Below, piece after piece: positions 34,728-41,984 of a stretch of 64,000 bases of DNA (the stretch's first letter is position 1; each line of letters starts with the position of its first letter). Both the position numbers and the translations under genes were made by a program. This DNA comes from G965220305 sp965220305 (GTDB taxonomy: Bacteria; Chloroflexota; Dehalococcoidia; Lucifugimonadales; UBA3495), in contig OZ244817.1 of the NCBI GenBank assembly GCA_965220305.1, positions 2,170,001 to 2,234,000 on the forward strand, read 5' to 3'. The notes beneath the pieces were generated by a model. That model saw only the letters and a program-made list of their open reading frames with translations. It was not told the DNA's origin and made no database searches.

Positions 34728-35467
34728 ACCAAGTCATGCAACCCCCGCTTGTCCGCACGTAAGGCAATCATCAGGAACCCTATTCCCAGGGTAATAAAGG
34801 AAAGATAGTAGGCCAGGTGTCTGGCGAGGGCACGCCCCAACCCCACCTTGGAGCCGTCGGTACGCACCACATACAGCCCGAACAACCTCTTCCCAGCGGT
34901 GGTTGCCCAAGTTCCGATGAGAATAGTGTAATAGAGCAGGCTCATCAGCATTTCCAAGAATTCGCCGCCACCAAAGTCGTCGGACTGCCAGTAATCGACA
35001 TACGACTCTCCAGAGAAAATGAGCCATAGGATGGCAAAAGCCACGGTGACAATCAGCCCGTCTACAATGAAAGCAAGCAAGCGTATCCAGAACCCGCCGG
35101 GGCGACCGTCGGCGAAGGCGGCGATACAGTTTAAGGCCCCCGACCTTGCTCCCACCTCCGTGTCCAGCGGCAGCCCGCAGGAGAAGCAGTACCCTGCTCC
35201 CGGCTCGTTGTTTTCGTAGCAGCGGGGACAGGTGGTCGCCCTGGGTGGAGCTTGAGGCTGCGCTGACCGGCTTGCCGTATTTCCTGGCTTCTGGCTGGCT
35301 TCGATAAGGCCATGCCCACAGTTGGCGCAAAACCGGCTGCCAGGGATGTTCAGGGTGTGGCAAGACAAGCACTTAACTTGGAGGGCCTCTCCGCAGTAAG
35401 TGCAGTAGTTTGCCCCGGGCGATGTTGGACCACCACACCGCTGGCAATTTAGTAAAGCCGCGGCCAT
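34685..35467 (-). CDS. RDD-family membrane protein with three zinc ribbons
   Basis: The 260-residue protein starts with three CxxC pairs-of-pairs (CQRC/CTYC, CLSC/CANC, CPRC/CFSC) within 100 residues. A four-helix RDD domain follows, with GFWIRLLAFIVDGLIVTVAF and GKRLFGLYVVRTDGSKVGLGRALAR. The RDD family is of uncertain function, and transport and ion homeostasis have been proposed. It shares zinc ribbons with the PrsW-like protein it overlaps, pointing to a common process. The start codon directly follows a SEC-C gene stop (TAGATG), with GGAGG inside that gene's end. Confidence 0.8.
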   Translation of the reverse strand: MAAALLNCQRCGGPTSPGANYCTYCGEALQVKCLSCHTLNIPGSRFCANCGHGLIEASQKPGNTASRSAQPQAPPRATTCPRCYENNEPGAGYCFSCGLPLDTEVGARSGALNCIAAFADGRPGGFWIRLLAFIVDGLIVTVAFAILWLIFSGESYVDYWQSDDFGGGEFLEMLMSLLYYTILIGTWATTAGKRLFGLYVVRTDGSKVGLGRALARHLAYYLSFITLGIGFLMIALRADKRGLHDLVCDTVVIQRTGRKP

Positions 35468-35662
35468 CTACCTCCCGTGGCGCCTTTTGTACTTCTTGCC
35501 GCTGCCGCAGGGACACTTCTCGTTGCGCCCTATTTTGTGGTCCGCCTGTCGCGCAATGGACTTTTTCTCTTGGCAAAGGGCGCAGGTACAGGCCGGAGGT
35601 GTTGGGTGTGCCAGTTGGCTCTGGTCATTTACAGATTACTCCACAGTTGGCGACGCTACCAT
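35468..35662 (-). pseudogene. SEC-C motif gene interrupted by an in-frame TAA
   Basis: The minus frame from ATG 35662 reads MVASPTVE, then TAA at 35638-35636, then about 55 codons ending NEKCPCGSGKKYKRRHG, a clear SEC-C zinc motif, before TAG at 35470. No other in-frame ATG, GTG or TTG follows the TAA, so the SEC-C part is probably not translated. The intact ancestor was a small C-x-C protein coupled to the RDD gene. Too short a region remains to assign the parent protein (SecA tails and YchJ-type proteins share the motif). Confidence 0.6.
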
Positions 35663-35855
35663 GCTTGCAGGTGCGGATTTGCCCCGATTTTAGGAGTGCT
35701 CCACCGGCTGGTCAAGGCGTTTCAAAGGCATCAGCGTTTCCGTACGAATAACCGCCAAGAAATTATCTCAAAACGTGGTCCGACAGGCCCACCACGAGCG
35801 GCTATTTGATGCAATGTGAGGACAATGAAAAGCCCTGTCTGCCGGCCCTTCCCTA

Positions 35856-35884
35856 TTGACTTTCTCTTGGCGTGATTATACAAT
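35856..35884 (+). promoter_or_regulatory. Candidate strong promoter
   Basis: TTGACT (35856-35861) and TACAAT (35879-35884) with a 17-bp spacer lie in an AT-rich stretch 120 bp before the GTG at 36006. Confidence 0.65.
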
Positions 35885-36005
35885 CCTACTACTATAGATT
35901 GTGCCTAGTGAACATAATAACGCATTATGTAGTATTTTTGAGAAAATTTTAAGACAGTTCTAAGAAATCAGTTAGTCCTATGCCACGTCCACAAGGAAAG
36001 GACAA

Positions 36006-36959
36006 GTGAGCAGCAAGTCCACCCTGAAACTGGTTGGAGCTTGGCGGCTGTACGAAGAGGGTTTCGAGCAGCGCCATATCTATTTGGACTTTCCCAATGA
36101 GGCCCTGGAAGGCACGGCCTCGGGCCTTCGGCTGACCATTCCAGCGGACGTTTGGGATATTCTCCGAGGCGGCAACCACCGCTCGGCCCCCTTCCACCGC
36201 ATGACTCCGGAGCAGCTCCGCAAGTTCGCCGAGTTGTGGGTTGACCACCGGCTGCGAAGTTATGCCAGGGCGGAGAGTGCAGATGACCGGGAGAGGGTCT
36301 CCCGGCGGGGTTGTCTGATAGCCAACGTGGCCGACCCTCGGGACCAACAGGTGCAGGACTTCATCCGGTTCTACGCCATACCCAACCCGGCGGTGGCAGA
36401 GGACCTGTCCTGGGAGCGATTGGAGCAGGACCCGGACTTTGACTATTCAATCTATCCAAATCTAGCCAACCAAGACGAAGGTGAAACGGATATGGAACGT
36501 GGCTCGTTTTGTTACTTTTGCGGCGCTCAGTTGACCCCGGTAACCACCGATGCCGAAGGGGGATGCTACGAGTGCTTCAGTTGCCCTCCGGTGACCCACT
36601 GGCGCTGGAACGAAGACACCGAGTTTCTCCAGCTTTACGTGGCCGGGGAGCGGTGCCCCTTCTGCAGCAAGCAAATACCGGAGGCCGCCCTGGAGGTAAA
36701 GCCCCCGGTTGTAGATGTAGAGTTTGAGTCCAAACCACCCCAGCGGAAGAAGTCGGGCAAGCCCGTCACTGTTGACGGTGTCTGGTGGGCCTCGGTGGTG
36801 GAGTGGTGCCGCGTCTACAACGGCCACGACACCCGCAACCACCACAATTGCAGCAAGGAACTGGCCCGAATGCAGGCCAAGGGCGATGCGGCGGTGGTAT
36901 GGCACAACCGGGACCGCATCCCGGGCACCGGGGATGCGGCGCCCAGCGGCAGCGTGTAA
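36006..36959 (+). CDS. Hypothetical protein with CxxC zinc knuckles
   Basis: The 317-residue protein is soluble and acidic, with three clusters that may bind zinc: CYFC (about 168-171), CYECFSC (187-193) and CPFC (216-219). A later His/Cys patch (HDTRNHHNC) follows. Its N-terminal third contains LRLTIPADVWDILRGG and RMTPEQLRKFAELW, suggesting helices. I do not recognise a family. The GTG start has AAGGAAAGG upstream, and a good promoter lies 120 bp before it. The AT-rich leader contrasts with its GC-rich surroundings. Confidence 0.6.
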   Translation: MSSKSTLKLVGAWRLYEEGFEQRHIYLDFPNEALEGTASGLRLTIPADVWDILRGGNHRSAPFHRMTPEQLRKFAELWVDHRLRSYARAESADDRERVSRRGCLIANVADPRDQQVQDFIRFYAIPNPAVAEDLSWERLEQDPDFDYSIYPNLANQDEGETDMERGSFCYFCGAQLTPVTTDAEGGCYECFSCPPVTHWRWNEDTEFLQLYVAGERCPFCSKQIPEAALEVKPPVVDVEFESKPPQRKKSGKPVTVDGVWWASVVEWCRVYNGHDTRNHHNCSKELARMQAKGDAAVVWHNRDRIPGTGDAAPSGSV

Positions 36960-37091
36960 TACCGCCAGCCCCTTGAGAGGACCAACCCGGGGATGGGGCC
37001 TGTCTGGTACAGGTCCCATCCGCTTGTCCCGGACCACGATATAAAGTCGCGGCCTTGAGGTACACCCTCCGATGGCGCCGCGCTGCCTGTT

Positions 37092-37236
37092 CCCCCGCTC
37101 ATAGCCTGCGCTCCGCGAAGGCGGGGTGGTGGCCCTGTTTCTCCCGCTCCTGGTGAGCTTGTCGAACCACCCCTCGGTCTCCGGTTACTGTGTTCCTCCC
37201 CAACCCGTCATTCCGGCCTCCGCCGGAATGACGGGT
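37092..37236. repeat. Family C palindromes and a perfect CCGGC palindrome at a convergent junction
   Basis: Two family C copies (37092-37172) are followed by AACCCGTCATTCCGGC/GCCGGAATGACGGGTT (37201-37236), a 16-bp perfect stem with a four-base loop. The latter could terminate both converging transcripts, although it lacks a T run. Confidence 0.8.
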
Positions 37237-37252
37237 TGTTGGGTTGACCCCT

Positions 37253-38236
37253 TTATAGCGGCAGCGATGCCCCCAGCGCCACCGACTCGTAGGCTTTCAG
37301 CACCAGGGCCAGGTCGGCCAACCCCTCGGCCCCAGACACCTCCGGCGGGCGGGCCTGCCGAATGCTGTCCCGGAATTCCCGCACCATGGGGACGAAGCCC
37401 CGGTAGTCCTCATCAAAGGTTATGGTGCGTTCCGCGTCCCCCTGCTCCAGCCGTACCCAGGGCTGGGCCAGCTCGAAGTATATCCGGCCCCGGGAGCCGG
37501 ACACCGCCACCCAGGAGGGTTGCCGACGAAAGGAGCCGGTCCAGGAGTGGTTAATCAGCCCCACCACGCCGTTGGACCACCGGGCCACCACCACCAACCC
37601 GTCTTCTCCTTCGTGACCCGGCAGCGCCCGGGGCGGCGCGACGGCGTAGACCTGCTCCGGCTCACCGGCCATGTAGCGCAGGAAGTGGGCTTTGTGGATA
37701 CCCCCGTCGATGAACACCCCGCCGCCGTTCAGGTCCCAACTGCTGCGCCAGCTACCGGGCTGGAAGGGATACTCCTCCTGCAATTGCAGAATCCGTAGGT
37801 CTCCCACCTCTCCCTGCTCCACCAACGCCTTGCAGCAGCGCACCGACGGCATGAAACGGTAGTTCTCGGCCACCATCAGGGTTACTCCGGCGGCCCGGGC
37901 GGTGTCGATGATTGCCTGCCCCTCTTCCAGGGTGCGGGCGATGGGTTTTTCCACCAGGACATGCTTCCCCGACCCGGCGGCCAGGGCCACGTGCTCCCGG
38001 TGCAGGTGGTGGGGGGTACACAGGTACATGGCCTCCACCCGAGGGTCGGCGGCGGCCTCCCGGTAGGAGCCGAAAGCCCCAACGCCCCGGAACCTTCGGC
38101 GGAAGTCCTCGGCGCGCCGCCGGTCCCGGCTGGCGAAGAAGAGGTCCACCTCTTCCCCCAGGATGTCTTTCAGCCCCCCGGCGAAGGTCTGGGCGAAATC
38201 ACCGCAGCCGACGACGCACAGCGACAGCTTCTTCAT
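37253..38236 (-). CDS. Gfo/Idh/MocA-family oxidoreductase
   Basis: The 327-residue protein has an N-terminal Rossmann fold (LCVVGCGDFAQTFAGGL, with G-x-G-x-x-A), EAMYLCTPHHLHREH, and the signature GKHVLVEKPIARTLEEG in which Lys of EKP is catalytic. The C-terminal half, with GGGVFIDGGIHKAHFLRYM, supplies the catalytic His. It oxidises or reduces a sugar-like or cyclitol substrate with NAD(P). ATG 38236 is followed upstream by an array that repeats the first 20 bases of the gene. The gene originally overlapped the stop of the metallopeptidase gene by four bases (ATGA). Confidence 0.9.
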   Translation of the reverse strand: MKKLSLCVVGCGDFAQTFAGGLKDILGEEVDLFFASRDRRRAEDFRRRFRGVGAFGSYREAAADPRVEAMYLCTPHHLHREHVALAAGSGKHVLVEKPIARTLEEGQAIIDTARAAGVTLMVAENYRFMPSVRCCKALVEQGEVGDLRILQLQEEYPFQPGSWRSSWDLNGGGVFIDGGIHKAHFLRYMAGEPEQVYAVAPPRALPGHEGEDGLVVVARWSNGVVGLINHSWTGSFRRQPSWVAVSGSRGRIYFELAQPWVRLEQGDAERTITFDEDYRGFVPMVREFRDSIRQARPPEVSGAEGLADLALVLKAYESVALGASLPL

Positions 38237-38834
38237 GGCTTGACCTCTTTGCAATGGCCCTCCCTGCGAGGTAACTTGTCTCAACGGGAGGGCCATTGCA
38301 GTTTAATGTCTTGGCCTAAAGCCCGCCTGAAGGGGCCGCCTCCGGTGCAACACCCGGTTCGGCACAGCGACGGCTTCGTCATGGCTTGGCCTCTTTGCAA
38401 TGGCCCTCCCTGCGCGGTAACTTGTCTCAACGGGGAGGGCCATTGCGGTTTAATGTCTTGGCCTAAAGCCCGCCTGAAGGGGCCGCCTCCAGTGCAACAC
38501 CCGGTTCGGCACAGCGACAGCTTCTTCATGGCTTGGCCTCTTTGCAATGGCCCTCCCTGCGCGGTAACTTGTCTCAACGGGGAGGGCCATTGCGGTTTAA
38601 TGTCTTGGCCTAAAGCCCGCCTGAAGGGGCCGCCTCCGGTGCAACACCCGGTTCGGCACAGCGACAGCTTCTTCATGGCTTGGCCTCTTTGCAATGGCCC
38701 TCCCTGCAAGGTAACTTGTCTCAACGGGGAGGGCCATTGCGGTTTAATGTCTTGGCCTAAAGCCCGCCTGAAGGGGCCGCCTCCGGTGCAACACCCGGTT
38801 CGGCACAGCGACAGCTTCTTCATGGCTTGGCCTC
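38234..38834. repeat. 147-bp tandem array duplicating a gene start
   Basis: Four units lie between the CATGGCTT sites at 38234, 38380, 38527, 38674 and 38821, giving periods of 146, 147, 147 and 147. On the minus strand each unit begins ATGAAGAAGCTGTCGCTGTG (two variant bases in one unit), identical to the oxidoreductase gene start. The unit is 49 codons long and would be open in frame across copies. Each contains a 14-bp perfect hairpin with a 21-22 base loop (38251-38299, 38397-38446, 38544-38593, 38691-38740). The copy next to the real gene carries the one-base deletion. Confidence 0.92.
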
Positions 38835-40787
38835 CTGCGTTCCGGGCGCTGCCGCTTCCACCGTCAGGGTGTAGGGCGCCGGTAGTCGTGTCCTCGGGGC
38901 CTGGGCGGTGACGACTACCACCAGACGCTCCGTTGCCGGGACATTGGGAACTAGCAATTCCCCGGCGTTGTCCCCGTTCAGGGCCAGGGGCGTCACCCGA
39001 TTTTCCGGGCCCATCTGCACCACCTGGACGGTATAGTCCTGCTTCACCCGGTTGTCGGTTAGTATAAACCCATCGGGCTGCCACGCCAGGTCGTCGTCCG
39101 CCAGTCCCGCCTCGGCCACGGAGATGCGCCGCAGGCATAGGCCCGCGCCGTTGACGGCATCGTCGGTCACGTAGTGGAAGCGCAGCAAGACCCGTTGGCC
39201 CGCGTAGGGAGCGAGGTCGACCCGCTGGTCCAGCCAGCCGCCGCTGCCGCCGGTATAGCCGGGGCCGAAGCTGTTGCCAATGGGGTTGCGCTGGGAGGCG
39301 TCGGGGGTGAGCAGAATTTGCCAGGTCCGCCCCCGGTCCAGCGAGACCTCCAGGTACACGTAGTCCCAGTCCTCTTCCAGATCATACCACACCTGGTAGG
39401 CCAGGGTGGCCCGGGAAAGGCCCCGCAGGTCAACAGCCCGGCCCAGGGTGGAGCTGATGGAGTCGCCGGAGTTGCTCCACCAGCAGCGGGAGCCGGCCTC
39501 ATGTTCTGTGCTTCCGGCCCACCCCACCATCAGCGGCAGCAGCCGGTTCTCCGCCAGCCCCTGGAAGCGCAGCCGCAGCGGACCTGACAGGGAGGTAAGG
39601 TCCAGGTACTCCGGGGCGTACTGGGGAATTTCCGACCTGAACTCGGTGAAGTCGTGAATCCTCTTCAAAGCCCGGGCCCGCACGGTCAGGTCCCGATAGC
39701 CGTAGAGCCCCTGGGCTTCGTCCAGCAGGTTCGCCACCACCCAGTCCCGGAAAACGTCCTGGAAGCTAGCCGAATATCCGGCGGCTTCCAGGTAGGCGTC
39801 GATGCCCGCGATGCCGTCGGCGGGCTCCTGCACCAACCGGCCCAGCTCCTCCAGAGGGCCGTAATGCTCGGCCAGGTAGTGCATGAACAGGGAGGCCCCG
39901 CCGTAGTTAGAGCCTACGTTTTGGAGGCCCAGGGGCCAGTGGACCAGGGAGACTGCCGGCCAGTCCAGGTACTGTCGGATACTGTTCCGGGCGTACCCCG
40001 CCACCGAGGCCGACAGTTCCGACAGGCCCTCGTTGACCCAGGTCTCCTCGGAGGCGTCGCCGTTCCAGTGGATGAGGTGCTGCAATTCGTGGGCCAACAC
40101 CTTGCTGTGGGCTGCCGAGCCCGGGGGCGCTAATGCGCCGTTGAGGTAGATGGCTTCCCGCTGATTGCTGAAGGGATAGACCATCCGGGAGTGCTCGTCG
40201 GCGGAACTGAAGTAGCCCAGCACGCCCCGCAACCGGGCATGGATGATGTTCAGGTGGGGGTCGTTGTCCACGCCGGGCGACCACTCCCGCCCGAAGACCC
40301 GGGAAACCCTGGGGTAGATGTGCCGCTCAAACTCGGCGGCGGACTCCTCCAGGTCGGCCTGGTCCACCTCCAGGCCTTTTTCCACGTACCAGTAGGCCCC
40401 GGGGCTGACCAACCGTAGCTGGAATTCCGACTGGTAGGTGGTCAAGTTGTCGAAGTCCACCAACCAGAAGGTATCCTGGCGTCCCGGCTGGTGCTCCACG
40501 GGTTCCGGATGGACCACCCGGGGAATCTGGGGAGAGCCGGGCGGCAGGGCTAGCTGGGTTGCCAGTTGGAGCAGGTCCCGGTCCGGGGGAGGAGGAAAGC
40601 TGCGGGCCGGTGGGTCGAGGGGCCCCGACGACGGAGCCGCGTCACCGTAGACGCCGACTGCCGGTAGCCCCGGGGCCTGGCCCGTGGGTGTGCTCGGGGC
40701 TACGCAGGCTAACGCCAGCGCGGCGATGGCAGCCGCCAGGAGGGGAAGAAGCCGGCGGAGGGCCCGGGCGAGATGGCAGGCGTCCAT
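38820..40787 (-). CDS. Lipoprotein metallopeptidase, immune inhibitor A-like
   Basis: The 655-residue protein has a signal peptide ending in a lipobox (LALAC), so it should be a lipoprotein. A Pro-rich linker precedes the catalytic domain with VLAHELQHLIHW (HExxH zinc site) and a downstream WVNEGLSELSA glutamate. The C-terminal part contains VYLEVSLDRGRTWQILLTP and other blocks resembling the jelly-roll domains of M6 immune inhibitor A peptidases. It probably acts outside the cell on proteins. Its stop TGA falls at the first repeat of the 147-bp array. Confidence 0.82.
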   Translation of the reverse strand: MDACHLARALRRLLPLLAAAIAALALACVAPSTPTGQAPGLPAVGVYGDAAPSSGPLDPPARSFPPPPDRDLLQLATQLALPPGSPQIPRVVHPEPVEHQPGRQDTFWLVDFDNLTTYQSEFQLRLVSPGAYWYVEKGLEVDQADLEESAAEFERHIYPRVSRVFGREWSPGVDNDPHLNIIHARLRGVLGYFSSADEHSRMVYPFSNQREAIYLNGALAPPGSAAHSKVLAHELQHLIHWNGDASEETWVNEGLSELSASVAGYARNSIRQYLDWPAVSLVHWPLGLQNVGSNYGGASLFMHYLAEHYGPLEELGRLVQEPADGIAGIDAYLEAAGYSASFQDVFRDWVVANLLDEAQGLYGYRDLTVRARALKRIHDFTEFRSEIPQYAPEYLDLTSLSGPLRLRFQGLAENRLLPLMVGWAGSTEHEAGSRCWWSNSGDSISSTLGRAVDLRGLSRATLAYQVWYDLEEDWDYVYLEVSLDRGRTWQILLTPDASQRNPIGNSFGPGYTGGSGGWLDQRVDLAPYAGQRVLLRFHYVTDDAVNGAGLCLRRISVAEAGLADDDLAWQPDGFILTDNRVKQDYTVQVVQMGPENRVTPLALNGDNAGELLVPNVPATERLVVVVTAQAPRTRLPAPYTLTVEAAAPGTQEAKP

Positions 40788-40836
40788 CGGAGTTGTTCTA
40801 GGCGACCGCGGTTTGGCGGGTGGAAGCGTCCACTGC

Positions 40837-41403
40837 TCAGGCCTCGCGGTTGTAGAAGTTCATCGCCACGTCGATATTCTCTTCCAGGAGGCAGTCCAGG
40901 GCTTGGATCACCCGCTTCACTCCTTTGGCCATCAGGGGGGCCTCCTCCTTTCCGAAGTGGCTCAACACGTGGGAGACCTGTTCATCGGAGCTGGAAGGCT
41001 GCCCGATGCCGACCCGTACCCGGGGGAAGTCCTGGGTCCTGAGGGCGGCGATGATGGAGCGAATACCGTTGTGACCGCCGTCGCTGCCCCGGGGCCGCAG
41101 CCGCAGCCGACCGATGGGCAGGTGAATATCATCGTAAACGATTACCAACTCGGTGGAGCGGGCCCCGAAACGGGTCAGGAGGTACTCGACCCCCTCGCCG
41201 CTGTTGTTCATAAAGGTGCGGGGCTTGGCCAGCACGACGTCCTGCTCCAGGTGACGCCCCCGGCCCAGGACGGCCTTGGCCCGGCGCTCGGACAGGCGGA
41301 TACCCCACTGGCGGGCCAGCAGGTCGATACAACGAAAGCCCACATTGTGCCTGGTGCAACGGTAGCGAGGGCCTGGATTGCCCAGCCCGACGATTATGCG
41401 CAT
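40837..41403 (-). CDS. pth: Peptidyl-tRNA hydrolase
   Basis: The 188-residue protein has all Pth signatures: IIVGLGNPGPRY with Asn9, RHNVGF with catalytic His19, KPRTFMNNSG, VIVYDDIHLPIG with Asp91, and GGHNGIRSI. It releases tRNA from peptidyl-tRNA dropped by stalled ribosomes. The ATG 41403 start gives normal family length. An upstream in-frame start is less likely because the MRIIVGLGNPG N-terminus is canonical. It is close to hicA but separated by 28 bp. Confidence 0.95.
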   Translation of the reverse strand: MRIIVGLGNPGPRYRCTRHNVGFRCIDLLARQWGIRLSERRAKAVLGRGRHLEQDVVLAKPRTFMNNSGEGVEYLLTRFGARSTELVIVYDDIHLPIGRLRLRPRGSDGGHNGIRSIIAALRTQDFPRVRVGIGQPSSSDEQVSHVLSHFGKEEAPLMAKGVKRVIQALDCLLEENIDVAMNFYNREA

Positions 41404-41431
41404 TGTGACACCAATATTGGCCCCAGAAACT

Positions 41432-41677
41432 TTAGTCCGTATAAAATTCTTTCCATAATAGGTCTTCAGGTATGAAACGGGATCCCTGCCTGGCAATTGC
41501 CTGAAGCGTTCCCACATCCAATTGCCGATGCCTTGGCACGGTCAAAGTTTGCACCGATCCGCTCTCCGTAATTCGCCGCAACTTGACATGACTTCCCCGC
41601 TGGGAGTGAACATGGAAACCGAATCGTGCGAAGATGGCGATTACTTCATTGCCGGAGAGGCGTCTAAGCCTGGGCAC
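41432..41677 (-). CDS. hicA: HicA-family mRNA interferase toxin, copy 1
   Basis: The 81-residue protein has the double-stranded-RNA-binding-like HicA fold: LSGNEVIAIFARFGF, QRGSHVKLRR with the catalytic His, and LTVPRHRQLDVGTLQAI. HicA cleaves mRNA when free of HicB. The gene overlaps the upstream hicB by 14 bp on the same strand and lies beside pth. The order is hicB then hicA. Confidence 0.9.
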   Translation of the reverse strand: MPRLRRLSGNEVIAIFARFGFHVHSQRGSHVKLRRITESGSVQTLTVPRHRQLDVGTLQAIARQGSRFIPEDLLWKEFYTD

Positions 41678-41900
41678 CGGCTAGCTCTAATTCCATAGTG
41701 ACCAAGATGGTAGGGTCTGGCGCCAGGCCAAAGTCCGCTGGGTCTTCTCCTTCCAGATGAAGGGCAACCGCTTCCCGTAGATTGTTCAGGGTCTCTTCCA
41801 GGGTACTTCCCTGGGTTACTACCGCAACTTCCAGGCACTCCGCCACGTAGTATCGTTCCCCCTGGCGTACCAGGGCCTTGATGGTGTGTTGCAATGCCAT
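41664..41900 (-). CDS. hicB: HicB-family antitoxin, copy 1
   Basis: The 78-residue protein matches the partial RNase H-like HicB domain, with YYVAECLEVAVVTQGSTLEETLNNLREAV in adjacent segments. It lacks a visible C-terminal DNA-binding helix, so repression may depend on another factor. GGAGAATCGG lies upstream of the ATG. It is co-transcribed with hicA, which overlaps it. Confidence 0.88.
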   Translation of the reverse strand: MALQHTIKALVRQGERYYVAECLEVAVVTQGSTLEETLNNLREAVALHLEGEDPADFGLAPDPTILVTMELELAGAQA

Positions 41901-41984
41901 CCTTTCCGATTCTCCTTCCGCCCAATTCTCGGCATCCCGCTGTTGGACCGCGCCTGCCTACTCTGCATGGTCGAAGCCGGCGTT

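Noticed and set aside
35477..35809. Plus-strand ORF of 110 codons with hydrophobic stretches
   Set aside because: It is antisense to the SEC-C remnant, whose minus-strand motif is unmistakable.
37126..37554. Pro-rich plus-strand ORF
   Set aside because: It spans palindromes and the antisense strand of the Gfo/Idh gene, and the composition is that of a GC-rich shadow.
38234..38834. CRISPR array
   Set aside because: Units of 147 bp are repeated almost entirely, with no unique spacers, and no cas gene is nearby.
38281..39138. A minus-strand protein made of repeated MKKLSLCRTG units
   Set aside because: It reads out of frame from the metallopeptidase gene into the array, with no independent ribosome site or known domain. 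I treat it as repeat DNA, although leader peptides from the units remain possible.
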